Assembly: GCA_016712415.1 (NCBI GenBank)
Contig: JADJRC010000050.1
Location: 186,001-250,000 of the forward strand
DNA: 64,000 bases
Origin: Lewinellaceae bacterium
Lineage (GTDB): Bacteria > Bacteroidota > Bacteroidia > Chitinophagales > Saprospiraceae
Direction of reading: 5' to 3'
The first letter of the stretch is position 1; each line of letters opens with the position of its first letter. Position numbers and translations under genes: made by a program. The notes below the pieces were generated by a model that did not search any database, was not told where the DNA came from, and saw nothing but the letters and a program-made list of their open reading frames with translations. This document shows positions 1 through 9,355 of this stretch, one piece after another.

Positions 1-1
1 A

Positions 2-49
2 GGCAAAGCGGAGATACTCGATTATATCGAAAAAATTGCCCGAAAATGA
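2..49 (+). CDS. C-terminal tail of an upstream gene (partial)
   Basis: An open frame enters from the left edge and stops with TGA at 47-49, giving the 15-residue tail GKAEILDYIEKIARK. It overlaps the probable start of the acyltransferase by 14 bp, the tight packing expected inside an operon. Too little is present to name a family. It could be chance reading, since only 16 codons are seen. Confidence 0.3.
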   Translation, partial: GKAEILDYIEKIARK

Positions 50-1810
50 AACCCGGGCGCGCCTTTCAGCCAAAAGAATCGTGAAAAAAGACGTTACGAC
101 ATATCCGCGCATTATCGAGCGCATCGAAGACTGGCCGATCTACCGGTTGAGCAAAGACCGAAACGAATTTATCCGGGAAATTGACGAATTTACGTACAAC
201 CGCCTGGTCAGGCGCCATAAAAAAGACCTGGCCGATGTGCTGGTCAAAACCATCTACCAGGAACGCATCCGTATAAAGGAAGACCCCTGGAAGGTAGACC
301 CGCCCAACGAACGTTCGTTCTGGAACAGGATCAGCAAACGGCTGATCAAAAAATCGCTCGACCGGCAGGATACCGAAGCCGTACAGGTGGCGGAAGAAAT
401 CCTTCAAAAAATCATCCACCGGTATTCTGAGGAGATTGTCGGTACCTTCCAGATCCCTACATTCCGTTTTGCACAGCGGTTTCTTACCGCTTTTTTCAAC
501 CGGCTGTTCAATGCAGCGGTCGGTAAAAACCTGCGCGCCATTTTTCGCGGCAGGCGGCACCTTTACGAACGCCTGAATGTGGTTGGCGATGTGGAAACAG
601 TACGCGAGTTGTTCAAGCATGGCACCGTCGTGATACTGCCCACACATTCGAGCAACCTCGACTCCATTCTCGTGGGATATGCGATGGACCAGATCATGGG
701 CCTGCCTTCCTTCAGCTACGGCGCCGGCCTCAACCTGTACAATTTTGGCCCCGCAGCCTATTTTATGAACCGCCTCGGCGCATACCGCGTGGATCGGCGC
801 AAGAAAAACCCCATTTACCTCGAAACGCTCAAGACGATGAGCAACCTGAGCATCCAACGCGGGGTGAACAGCCTGTTTTTTCCCGGCGGCACGCGTTCCC
901 GCTCCGGCGAACTGGAAACGGAGCCAAGATGGGGCTGATCGGTACGGCCGTAGAGGCCCAGCGCGCCATGTGCCAGACCGCAGCAAAAGCAGGTCATCCC
1001 GACACCCCAAAAAAGGTGTTTATCGTTCCAATGGTGTTGTGTTACAACTTTGTGCTGGAAGCCCCCTTCCTGATCGAGCAGCACCTGCGCCGCACCGGTA
1101 AGGAGAATTACATCAGGCTCAAGGACGAAGGCACCAGCGTTCGCGCATGGCTCCGGTTCGTCTGGCGCTTTTTCTCCACTACCAGCGATATTACGCTCAG
1201 CGTCGGCCGGCCAATGGACATCATGGGCAACTTTGTGGACGCAGGCGGGCGCAGTTTCGATCGTTTCGGGAACCAGCTCAACATAAGCGACTACTTCACG
1301 CTCAATAACGAAATAACTGCCGATCGCCAGCGTGAGGAAGAATACACCAAGCTCCTGGCCGAACGGATTGTAGCGCGCTATCATATCGAAAATGTGATCC
1401 TCGGCAGCCACCTGGTGGCCTATGCCGTGTTTGAACTCCTGCTCCACGAAAACCCCAAGCTCGACCTTTTTGGAATACTTCGCCTGCCGCCCGATGAGTA
1501 CCTGTTCCCCTTCCGGGCAGTGGAAGACGTTGTTGAGCAAATACAGGCAAAACTTTTTGAGTGGGAGCAACAGGGCAATATCCGCCTCGCCCCGGAAACA
1601 CGCCGCAGCGCAGCAGACATCGTGCGCGACGGCGTGAAAAATCTGGGTATTTTTCATGCCGAAAGACCCCTTGGCTTTAGCAAGACGGGCGATATTCTGT
1701 CATCAAACTTCCGGGTGCTGTATTTTTACCACAACCGGCTTGTTAACTACCAATTCGACAAAATTATCCAGTGGAAGGCCGAAGAAATTGAGGTGCTTAA
1801 AATGGACTAA
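36..1810 (+). CDS. Glycerol-3-phosphate / 1-acylglycerol-3-phosphate acyltransferase (frameshifted)
   Basis: Probable PlsB/PlsC-superfamily acyltransferase of about 591 residues, transferring acyl groups to a glycerophosphate backbone in membrane lipid synthesis. The HX4D catalytic motif is visible as HSSNLD near residue 205, followed by the substrate-binding motif FFPGGTRSRSG near residue 283. The frame breaks at about 920-928: the first part runs into a stop at 938, and the continuation (MGLIGTAVEAQ onward) lies one base back. Restoring one C in the run after GAG would join them. Both halves keep conserved protein sequence, so a sequencing error or very recent mutation is likelier than an old pseudogene. 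The start is uncertain: TTG at 36 is the first candidate, and the frame is open to the window edge. It is followed by an enoyl-CoA hydratase gene 10 bp downstream. Confidence 0.8.
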
Positions 1811-1820
1811 GCAATTGAAC

Positions 1821-2603
1821 ATGCAATACGAAAACTTACTTATCGCTATTGAAGACGGCATCGCCGTCGTCACCATCAGCCGGGAGAAAGCGCTGAACGC
1901 CCTGAACACCCGGACCATGACCGAACTGGGCCACTTCTTTGGAGAGGCCGCGCACGAGATCGAAGGGCTGAAGGGCATTGTTGTTACGGGCGCCGGCGAA
2001 AAAGCATTTGTTGCAGGCGCCGATATCACCGAATTCAGCAGCCTCAGCCCGGAAGAAGGCATGCTGTTTGCCAAACGCGGCCAGGATGTTTTTTTCCTGA
2101 TCGAGCGTTTTCCCAAACCCGTGGTGGCGGCAGTCAACGGCTTTGCTTTGGGGGGTGGGTGCGAACTCGCCATGGCCTGCCACCTGCGTGTTGCCGGGGA
2201 AAAGGCAAAATTCGGGCAACCTGAAGTGAATCTCGGCCTGATACCGGGCTACGGCGGCACACAGCGCCTGATCCAGTATATCGGCAAAACCAAAGCCCTG
2301 GAACTGTTGATGACGGCAGATATCATCGGAGCGGTTGACGCACATCAACTGGGATTGGTGAACAGCGTCGTACCTTCGGGCGCTGAAGTGCTGAACGCCA
2401 GGGAGTTAATAGAAAAAATTGCCGTAAAAGCGCCGTTTGCCATTTCCCGGATCATCGAATCGGTCAACGCTTATTTTGAGGAAGGTCTCGACGGATACTG
2501 GAAAGAAGTAGACGCTTTCGGCGAATGCTGCGGCACAGAAGATTTCAAAGAAGGCGCGGCTGCATTTGTAGAAAAGCGGAAAGCCCGTTTTCAGGGCAAA
2601 TAA
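1821..2603 (+). CDS. Enoyl-CoA hydratase/isomerase (crotonase family)
   Basis: A 260-residue crotonase-fold protein, the usual length for short-chain enoyl-CoA hydratase, which adds water to trans-2-enoyl-CoA in beta-oxidation. The oxyanion-hole segments are seen as AGADITEFS near residue 67 and ALGGGCELAMA near residue 110. The second catalytic glutamate region is FGQPEVNLGLIPGYGGTQRL near residue 130. The start chosen is ATG 1821 (MQYENLL), 10 bp after the acyltransferase stop; upstream in-frame codons overlap that gene and do not look like crotonase. Co-directional with the acyltransferase, suggesting a small lipid/fatty-acid operon. The exact substrate cannot be told from sequence. Confidence 0.9.
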   Translation: MQYENLLIAIEDGIAVVTISREKALNALNTRTMTELGHFFGEAAHEIEGLKGIVVTGAGEKAFVAGADITEFSSLSPEEGMLFAKRGQDVFFLIERFPKPVVAAVNGFALGGGCELAMACHLRVAGEKAKFGQPEVNLGLIPGYGGTQRLIQYIGKTKALELLMTADIIGAVDAHQLGLVNSVVPSGAEVLNARELIEKIAVKAPFAISRIIESVNAYFEEGLDGYWKEVDAFGECCGTEDFKEGAAAFVEKRKARFQGK

Positions 2604-2722
2604 AACCCGCGTTAAAAAAAGATTAAAACCGCCGGTTCAGACAAACAGATTAATAAATGGACGCGTCATCAGGGACAGAATACACACTATTATCTTCACC
2701 AAACAAATACTGTCCTGTACAC

Positions 2723-3436
2723 ATGATGAAAACTATATTTTTACTGTTCGGCTTATCCATCACAACGCTTGCCTCCGCACAATTTGCCAAAGGCGCCAAA
2801 CTGCTGGAAGGCGGCGTCAATTTTCGGACGGATTTCAAAATTGGAAATGATGCCATTGACATATCTTCCGGGGTATCGCCCAATGATATTGAAAGCAATA
2901 GTTTTGGACTGAATCTTTCTTTCGGCGCCTTCTCGTCGGCCCAAAATGAGTGGGGTGTTACGGCAGGGTATTCCAGGTCCGGTTATCGTTCCAATACTTT
3001 TTTCTTCGATCAGTTCGGCTCCCTGATCTTGTTCAGAAGCAATACCATTCAAAACAATGCCATGATCGGCCTCTATTATCGCAGGTATTTCCCGTTTGCA
3101 ACACGGTTGTACGGCGGCTTTACGCTTGGCATGGATGCCGGAAACAGCTGGATCAAAACGAAAAGCGGATTTGATCTGTCCATAGACAACCCTTTCGTTG
3201 AAACAAGTAACGAAACGATACTCAATGCCAGTGTCTACAGCAACCTGTTCCTGAGTTATTTGTTTTCCCAAAAGTTCGGCGCAAGAATATCTACTGGCGG
3301 TATCGCCTTTCAAATACTGAAGAGCAGCCGGACCGATGTTACCGACGCAAATTTTGCACTGAACCTCAACACAACCTTCTCACCGACCATCTCATTTTTT
3401 TGGATTATTAATGGAAAATCGGACGATAGAGACTGA
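2723..3436 (+). CDS. Outer-membrane beta-barrel protein (porin-like)
   Basis: A 237-residue protein beginning MMKTIFLLFGLSITTLASAQ, a clear Sec signal peptide with cleavage after about residue 18. The rest alternates hydrophobic and polar residues with aromatic girdle residues (YYRRYFPFATRLYGGFTLG), as in 8-10-strand outer-membrane barrels of Bacteroidota. ATG 2723 is preferred to an upstream in-frame ATG at 2657, because the added residues would sit before the signal peptide. Its stop overlaps the start of the ferredoxin reductase gene by 26 bp. No specific function can be assigned. Confidence 0.75.
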   Translation: MMKTIFLLFGLSITTLASAQFAKGAKLLEGGVNFRTDFKIGNDAIDISSGVSPNDIESNSFGLNLSFGAFSSAQNEWGVTAGYSRSGYRSNTFFFDQFGSLILFRSNTIQNNAMIGLYYRRYFPFATRLYGGFTLGMDAGNSWIKTKSGFDLSIDNPFVETSNETILNASVYSNLFLSYLFSQKFGARISTGGIAFQILKSSRTDVTDANFALNLNTTFSPTISFFWIINGKSDDRD

Positions 3437-4432
3437 TATACTGATTATTGGCGCCGGCCCGGTCGGCCTTTTTGCCGTATTCGAGGCCGGACTGCTCAAA
3501 CTGCGCTGCCACCTGATTGATGCACTACCCTATCCTGGTGGGCAGTTGATGGAGATTTATCCCAAAAACCGATCTACGACATACCCGGCTACCCCTCTAT
3601 TCTCGCCGGCGACCTGGTGCAGAACCTGATGAACCAGATTTTGCCCTTTAACCCCGGTTTCACGCTGGGTGAAAGGGCCGAACATCTTGAAAAACAGGCA
3701 GACGGGCGCTGGTGCGTCACAACATCCCGGGGTACAAAACACCTGGCGCCCGTGGTGTTTATTGCAGGCGGACTGGGAAGTTTCGAACCGCGCAAACCGC
3801 CGATCGACAACATCGAATACTTCGAAGACAAAGGCGTGGAATATTTCGTCCGGTACCCGGAATTTTTCAAAGACCGCCGCGTCGTGATCGCCGGAGGCGG
3901 CGATTCGGCGCTTGACTGGACGATTTACCTTGCAGAGGTAGCAAGGGAACTTACACTGGTGCACCGGCGCACGGAATTCCGCGGTGCGCCCGACAGCGTG
4001 GAAAAGGTGCAGGAACTGGCCAAAAGCGGAAAAATAAAACTCATCACCAATGCCCAGGTAACCGGCCTTCATGGCAACGGAAAACTTGACGGGGTGGTTA
4101 TCCAGCACGACACCGAAGGGGAGTTTACGGTGGAAACGGATTATTTCGTGCCGCTATTCGGGCTTACACCGAAGCTGGGGCCGATTGCAGAATGGGGACT
4201 TGAACTCGATAAAAATGCCATTGCAGTCAACACCCTCGATTACAGCACCAATATCCAGGGCATTTATGCTATCGGCGACGTAAATACATACCCCGGCAAG
4301 TTAAAATTGATCCTGTGCGGTTTCCACGAGGCCACACTGGCCTGCCAGTCGGCTTTTAAGGTTGCCCGGCCGGATCAGAAACTGTCATTCAAATACACCA
4401 CGGTTACCGGCATAGAAGGTCTGCCGCTTTGA
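3411..4432 (+). CDS. Ferredoxin-NADP reductase, thioredoxin-reductase type (frameshifted)
   Basis: About 340 residues, matching the TrxR-like ferredoxin/flavodoxin-NADP+ reductases. The FAD-binding GxGxxG site is IIGAGPVGLFAVFEAG near residue 12, the NADP site is VVIAGGGDSALDW mid-protein, and the FAD-contacting end is YAIGDVNTYPGKLKLILCG. The redox CxxC of true thioredoxin reductase is not seen, which supports the FNR assignment. The reading frame breaks at about 3560-3570 after MEIYPK. One A missing from a run of five (CCCAAAAACCG) would restore KKPIYDIPGYP. Because the rest is fully conserved, an under-called homopolymer is the likely cause. A 2Fe-2S ferredoxin gene starts 19 bp downstream, so the two probably work as an electron-transfer pair. 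Confidence 0.85.
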
Positions 4433-4451
4433 AGCATACGAACAGACAGGA

Positions 4452-4778
4452 ATGAAAGAGGATATCAAAATTACCGTATTCGACCGCGATAATGAGCGCC
4501 ACGACCTCGATGCCCCCACCGATATGGGCATGAACGTTATGGAATTGTGCAAAGCCTACGAATTACCGGTTGAAGGCACCTGCGGCGGCATGGCCCTTTG
4601 TGCATCCTGCCACGTATATGTGCTGAGCAACCACATTTTGCCCGAACCTACCGACGACGAACTCGCCATGCTCGACCAGGCTTTTTTTGTGCAGGACAAC
4701 AGCCGGCTCGGTTGCCAGTTGAAGATCAGGGAGGAAATGGACGGGCTGGAAGTCAAACTGGCGCCTGTATCGCAGTAA
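4452..4778 (+). CDS. 2Fe-2S ferredoxin, adrenodoxin type
   Basis: A 108-residue ferredoxin. The cluster ligands are visible as C-x5-C-x2-C in CGGMALCASC (residues about 44-53) and a fourth cysteine in RLGCQL near residue 90, the spacing of vertebrate/bacterial adrenodoxin-type ferredoxins. It carries single electrons between the neighbouring FAD reductase and an unknown acceptor such as a monooxygenase or a biosynthetic enzyme. It directly follows the TrxR-like reductase and is probably co-transcribed. Its stop lies next to the stop of the convergent AddB-like gene (4780), leaving one base between them. Confidence 0.9.
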   Translation: MKEDIKITVFDRDNERHDLDAPTDMGMNVMELCKAYELPVEGTCGGMALCASCHVYVLSNHILPEPTDDELAMLDQAFFVQDNSRLGCQLKIREEMDGLEVKLAPVSQ

Positions 4779-4779
4779 A

Positions 4780-7509
4780 TCATATTTCACCCAGCAGCGT
4801 CCGGTAATCGTCCCAGCGCGCATCTTCTGATTTCATTTCCAGCAGGTCGAACAACTCCTCCCCATAGAGGGCTTCCAACTCGGGCGCAGTGCGCGCGGTA
4901 CGAAGTTCCAGTTTACCCTTGTGGATTTGTTCCATACGCCACGCAAAGGTTTTTTCCATCCTGCTAAAAATGGCCGTGCAGGCCCCGGCATGGTCGTCGT
5001 CGCCCCTGCCCGCAATAATTGATTCCCTGAACGCAACCGCATTCCGGGCGATCATTTTGCCCTCCTCCAGGATGAAATAGGCCGTATGCGGCCATTGGTC
5101 CGGCGGCGGCAGCAGTTTGGCGTACAATACCAGCTGCAGGTCTTCCCCATTCCGGATCAGTTCTTTCCGTCTGTTGGCTCCGCTCCATTTCAGATCAACG
5201 ATGGCCCGCTCGTCGCCGCGTTGCAATACCAGGTCAGCTTTTCCCCTAACAGGAATACCGGAAAACGCGCCCTGTAGTTCCAGTTCGGTGTGCGCCACCT
5301 CCCATCCGTTGGACCGGATAAGGGAGATCAAACTCCAGGCTGCATTTTTAACCCGGTTCAGAAAGGCATTCCGTTCGGGTTCGCGACCGTAGAGCAACAG
5401 GGTGGCCCCTTCCCTCGGCAACAGGGCTACAGATTTTTCATCCACCCATTGCTGGACGGCACACCGGTCGAGCGCGCCAAGGTCTTCGTTCAACAGTTGC
5501 TCAAAAAAGCGATGCGCGAGACTGCGCAGCAGGGTATTGTCGCCGGTCACACTCAGCAGTCCGGAGGGAAAAAGCCGGAGGTTTTGTCTAAAAAACCAGC
5601 GGTGTGGGTAATAAAAAAGACTTTCCAGATTTGTCGGCGTCTCGTACGCACTGTCCGCCAGCAGTTCAGGTCTGACTATCTGCAGGTGCGGACGCGTGCG
5701 CCCGGGTGGACTAACTTCCAGCAGTTCCGGCGGTTTCAGACTGAATATCCGGTTGAAACGGTTGCGGTCTGATTCATCATCCAGGTTGTAGGTAAAATCG
5801 CGGTAGTCGGGAAATGCCGCCTCGATGTCGCCCAGCAGCAAACTGGGCACCACACCTGCCCCCTCGGCCTGTTCCGGAACGACCAGGATCAGTTGCCGGG
5901 AAGCCTGAAGCACCGGACGGATCTGACGGATTTGTCTGCAATGGCTCTCCTGGGCCGGCGTGGTTGGCAATACCTCCAGGTTTTCAAGCCAGACACGCTC
6001 ATCCTTCAGCCATTTGTCGGGAGCGGGTACCGGGTTGTCGAACAGGCAATTCCACCAGAGGAGCGTTTCGGCCGGCTCGGTCATGGCTCCCGGATTGTGG
6101 ATATAACTAAAGCGCCCGACTTCTGCGGGAGCCAGTTGTACCGGCGAGGGGCTGTAGATCGTGCGAACGATGCGTTCCAGTTCGAGGAAACTGATGCGTT
6201 GCTCGGGCAGCGCTTCGAGCAACTCCCGAATCCGCCGCGCTTGTTCGGCCAGCACCAGCAGCGAGGTATTGGAATTGTCCGATTCTTCAAAATGGTCGAG
6301 CGCCCATTGGTGCAGGTAGGCATAAAGGGCTATGGCATCGCGTTTGGGGGCCGTCCCGTTGGCAGGATACCTGCGCCGGCCAAACCAGAAATCGTATTGC
6401 TCCCGTGCCTTGTCGGGCACTTCCGCCTGTTCGAGGTATCCAAACACGGCTGCAAACCAGGTATCGCTGAACAGCCCGGGCTTTCCTGCCATTACACGCG
6501 CTATTTCCAGGGCCAGGCTGCCGTCGAGGGGTTTTACCGGCAGCGTCACAAACTCCATGATCTTAAACACATCGACCGGTTCCCACAAAAATGCCGGCGC
6601 CAGTTTCAACACCTGAAGCGAGGGGCGCGCCAGGGAGGCTGACAGGACGCCCATCGTCGGGAACCCCTGTAAATGGAGCGCTCTTTCGAGCGACAGGTTC
6701 ATCTCCGGAACCAGGAAAACGGGTTGTAATGCGGGATTTTCCTTCAGCATTTGGGCAACATAAACGGCAGCATCGCTGTCGCGCCGGGCAAGCAGGATGA
6801 GCAGGCTATTGGATTCGTCGCCTGTATCGCCACCTTTCAGTGCAACGCCTGTCGCCAACCGGCGTTGCAGGCGGCCCAAACGGGTATGTTCCGGCGCGGC
6901 GCATGAAACCTCAACCTGTTCCCGAACGACGCCTCCGGCTTCCAGCAATTGCACCAGCCGCTGCATATACGCCGGCTGGGCCGGCAAGGGTTCATACAGG
7001 TATATTTTCGACAGCGGAACACTTTGTTTTTTCAATTGCGCCAGCACCGCTTCAAAGCGGTCGGCAAAGCCCGCTGCCAGCACAACGGTCTCCGGGTCAG
7101 AAGTCTTCTTCCGGAAAATGGCCTCTGTTGCCGCAATTGTCCTTAATCGGGGGGGCATAGCCGCCTCGGTTGCAACCAGGTCCCAGCCCGCCAGAAGAAG
7201 TTCGTCGCGCCAGTCGAGCAGCACCGCAGCGGTGGCGAAGCGATCTGCCTGATAAGAGCGTTCATAAAAAGGGCGGTCTGAAAACAGCGGCTCCTGTTCC
7301 GTTTCCTGGAGATGCTGACCGAGTGCCTGCCGGTACAGTTCGATGCGCAGGTATTCGGTGTTGTCGGGATAACCGCTCCGTCCGAGTTGGCCTTCGAGCC
7401 ATTGCAGCAGTTTTTTCGGTCCCGCGAAAACCTCGCCTGCACGCAGTTCGCTGCGCTTCGCCGTATACACGGGGCCGTCAAAATCGGGACCGAAATGAAG
7501 GACAAACAT
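4780..7509 (-). CDS. PD-(D/E)XK nuclease family protein, AddB/inactive-helicase type
   Basis: A 909-residue protein whose last 150 residues hold a RecB/Cas4-type PD-(D/E)XK nuclease domain: GKADLVLQRGDERAIVDLKW (from about residue 756) followed by the QLVLYAKLL helix. The N-terminal region is long and helical and shows no Walker A GxGKT. That fits the inactivated superfamily-I helicase half of AddAB-like double-strand-break resection complexes. An AddA (UvrD-like) partner is not in the window; in many Bacteroidota it lies elsewhere or adjacent. The start is ATG at 7509. It is divergent from gldC (start 7648), with about 138 bp between. Confidence 0.75.
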   Translation of the reverse strand: MFVLHFGPDFDGPVYTAKRSELRAGEVFAGPKKLLQWLEGQLGRSGYPDNTEYLRIELYRQALGQHLQETEQEPLFSDRPFYERSYQADRFATAAVLLDWRDELLLAGWDLVATEAAMPPRLRTIAATEAIFRKKTSDPETVVLAAGFADRFEAVLAQLKKQSVPLSKIYLYEPLPAQPAYMQRLVQLLEAGGVVREQVEVSCAAPEHTRLGRLQRRLATGVALKGGDTGDESNSLLILLARRDSDAAVYVAQMLKENPALQPVFLVPEMNLSLERALHLQGFPTMGVLSASLARPSLQVLKLAPAFLWEPVDVFKIMEFVTLPVKPLDGSLALEIARVMAGKPGLFSDTWFAAVFGYLEQAEVPDKAREQYDFWFGRRRYPANGTAPKRDAIALYAYLHQWALDHFEESDNSNTSLLVLAEQARRIRELLEALPEQRISFLELERIVRTIYSPSPVQLAPAEVGRFSYIHNPGAMTEPAETLLWWNCLFDNPVPAPDKWLKDERVWLENLEVLPTTPAQESHCRQIRQIRPVLQASRQLILVVPEQAEGAGVVPSLLLGDIEAAFPDYRDFTYNLDDESDRNRFNRIFSLKPPELLEVSPPGRTRPHLQIVRPELLADSAYETPTNLESLFYYPHRWFFRQNLRLFPSGLLSVTGDNTLLRSLAHRFFEQLLNEDLGALDRCAVQQWVDEKSVALLPREGATLLLYGREPERNAFLNRVKNAAWSLISLIRSNGWEVAHTELELQGAFSGIPVRGKADLVLQRGDERAIVDLKWSGANRRKELIRNGEDLQLVLYAKLLPPPDQWPHTAYFILEEGKMIARNAVAFRESIIAGRGDDDHAGACTAIFSRMEKTFAWRMEQIHKGKLELRTARTAPELEALYGEELFDLLEMKSEDARWDDYRTLLGEI

Positions 7510-7606
7510 CCGACTGTATGCTGCGCCGTCCGGAGAAAAGGTTTCCGGAGGCCGTTAAAGATTTTTGGTTACGCCAACAAAAGTAGGCGCTTCACGCATT
7601 TTGCTT

Positions 7607-7614
7607 TAGCTTTG
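7607..7614 (+). promoter_or_regulatory. Putative -7 element of gldC promoter
   Basis: TAGCTTTG matches the Bacteroidota -7 consensus TAnnTTTG and lies 33 bp before the gldC start codon. No well-spaced -33 TTTG is seen, so this is a weak call. Confidence 0.3.
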
Positions 7615-7647
7615 CACGGCTTTTTTGAAACAATTTTTTTTGAAATA

Positions 7648-8004
7648 ATGGAATCAAACGACGTCGTTAAATCGAGTGATATTACTATCCGGGTAGGGCT
7701 CAATGCCGAAAATGTGCCGGTAAAAATTGAGTGGGCAGCCAGCGATCGCAACAACGGGCAACTGGAGGAGTGCAAGGCCATGTCCGTCGCGCTTTTTGAT
7801 AAAGAACACCGCGACACGCTGCGTATCGACCTGTGGACCAAAGAAATGCAGGTGATTGAAATGGACCGGTTTGTATACCAGGTATTGCGCTCCCTGAGTC
7901 AGACTTATCTGCGCGCAACGCAGAACAAGGAGATGGCGGAGGACCTGGCCAAATTTGCACATTATTTTGGGGAAAAGACCGAAATCGTCCCCAAAACGTC
8001 CTGA
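7648..8004 (+). CDS. gldC: Gliding motility protein GldC
   Basis: A 118-residue cytoplasmic protein matching remembered GldC sequences. Its core contains TLRIDLWTKEMQVIEMDRFV, and the tail reads EDLAKFAHYFGEK. GldC is found across Bacteroidota alongside the gliding/type IX secretion machinery; its exact mechanism is not settled. Start ATG 7648 is preferred over in-frame codons upstream (from 7312), which overlap the divergent AddB-like gene on the other strand. It is followed 28 bp later by a nucleotide cyclase gene, possibly in the same transcript. Finding it implies that other gld genes are present elsewhere in the genome. Confidence 0.85.
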   Translation: MESNDVVKSSDITIRVGLNAENVPVKIEWAASDRNNGQLEECKAMSVALFDKEHRDTLRIDLWTKEMQVIEMDRFVYQVLRSLSQTYLRATQNKEMAEDLAKFAHYFGEKTEIVPKTS

Positions 8005-8032
8005 GCATCAATTGCTGTTGTAAGTTTGCCAC

Positions 8033-9307
8033 ATGTTGCCGGCCAGCTTAAAAACATTATTCAGCCGCTTTTTCGGATTTCAACACCTGACACCCGAAGA
8101 GATCGAGCATCGAACGCTTGCACTGACGATTATTGTCGCCATTACAATGCTCGACTTTACCTACAACCTGGCATTTTACCTGTTTGGTGGCCCGTTTACG
8201 TGGTGGACGACACTGTTTTATTTTATAGCCAGTTCTGCCAACCTCCTGTATTTCAAGTATAAAGCCAACTTTCGGCTTTTCCGCAATTTCCAGATCGCAC
8301 TGACCATCCTGCTTCCCCTGGTCGCGCAAATCACCCACGGCGGCTTTAGCGGCGGCAGTGGTGTTGTGCTCGCCGCATTTCTGGCGCCGCTGGGCACGAT
8401 GATGTTCGCCCGACTGAATACGGCGCGTAAAACCTTTTTTGCTTACCTGCTGGCCCTGCTGGTCGCCGGTGTTTGGGAATATTTTACCCGACCTGCCCCC
8501 TCGGCCCTGCCGCCCGAGGTGCATTTGTTGTTTTTCGAGTTCAATTTTGCCTTCACCGCCGCCGTCGCCTACTTCCTGATGGAGGGTTTTTTGAAAAACA
8601 GGGCCTCCCTGCTGGCCCTTGTGCAGGCAGAACATGAAAAGGCAGACAGTCTGCTGCTCGATATCCTGCCGGCCGAAACGGCCAGCGAACTGAAAGAAAA
8701 AGGCTTCGTGCAGGCGGTCAGTTACCCCGTTGCGACGGTGATGTTTACCGATTTTGTAGGCTTTTCAGCCTTTGCCCGCACGCTCTCTGCTGAAGAACTG
8801 GTGGAGCAGATCGATTTCTATTTCCGGGCATTCGACGAGATTGTGGATAAATACGGGCTGGAAAAAATCAAAACCATCGGCGACAGCTACATGTGTGCCG
8901 GGGGCATTCCGGCGCCTTCTTCCGGGCATGTGCGCGACATGGTGCGGGCGGCGCTGGAGATTCGCCATTTTGCACAAAAACAACGCGAAGAAAAATTGCA
9001 ACGGTTCGGCTATCCCTTTGATATTCGCATCGGTATTCACACGGGACCTGTGGTGGCGGGTGTGGTGGGTAGCAGTAAAATCGCCTACGACATATGGGGC
9101 GAAACGGTCAACATCGCCGCGCGGATGGAACAATCCTGCGAACCGCACCGGATCAATATATCAGAAGCAACCTACGCCCATGTCAAACACGAATTCGATT
9201 GTCTTTACCGCGGACGTTTTGAGGCCAAACACGTCGGTGAGATCGAGATGTATTATGTGGACGGTGGACGGTGGACGGTGGACGGAATTTTGTTGTTTTC
9301 TGCGTGA
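8033..9307 (+). CDS. Membrane-bound class III adenylate/guanylate cyclase
   Basis: A 424-residue protein: about five or six hydrophobic segments in residues 35-185, then a class III cyclase homology domain from about residue 230. The first metal-binding Asp is in VMFTDFVGFSAFA and the second in KTIGDSYM. The purine-selecting pair looks like Lys (IKTIGD) and Asp (YDIWGETVNIAARM), the adenine-selective pattern, and the transition-state Asn and Arg are in NIAARM. It probably makes cAMP in response to a membrane signal. The last residues (VDGGRWTVDG) are encoded by a 7-bp tandem repeat, so the natural C-terminus may be just before it and the tail may vary. Confidence 0.85.
   Translation: MLPASLKTLFSRFFGFQHLTPEEIEHRTLALTIIVAITMLDFTYNLAFYLFGGPFTWWTTLFYFIASSANLLYFKYKANFRLFRNFQIALTILLPLVAQITHGGFSGGSGVVLAAFLAPLGTMMFARLNTARKTFFAYLLALLVAGVWEYFTRPAPSALPPEVHLLFFEFNFAFTAAVAYFLMEGFLKNRASLLALVQAEHEKADSLLLDILPAETASELKEKGFVQAVSYPVATVMFTDFVGFSAFARTLSAEELVEQIDFYFRAFDEIVDKYGLEKIKTIGDSYMCAGGIPAPSSGHVRDMVRAALEIRHFAQKQREEKLQRFGYPFDIRIGIHTGPVVAGVVGSSKIAYDIWGETVNIAARMEQSCEPHRINISEATYAHVKHEFDCLYRGRFEAKHVGEIEMYYVDGGRWTVDGILLFSA
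9257..9284 (+). repeat. Tandem heptamer GTGGACG x4
   Basis: Four perfect copies of GTGGACG form the 3' end of the cyclase gene and are translated into its last residues. Copy-number change would alter the C-terminus. It belongs to the family of locus-specific short repeats seen in other gaps of this window. Confidence 0.9.
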
Positions 9308-9355
9308 ATTTGCGCATTTTTTCTGCGAAAATCTGCGGGAACCTTTATACATACC

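Noticed and set aside
66..1010. Long minus-strand open frame (314 codons)
   Set aside because: It is a shadow of the acyltransferase; the plus-strand frame has recognisable motifs, this one has none.
3555..3575. Programmed frameshift in the ferredoxin reductase gene
   Set aside because: No slippery heptamer with a stimulatory structure, no known recoding in this family, and many similar breaks elsewhere point to a base-calling error.
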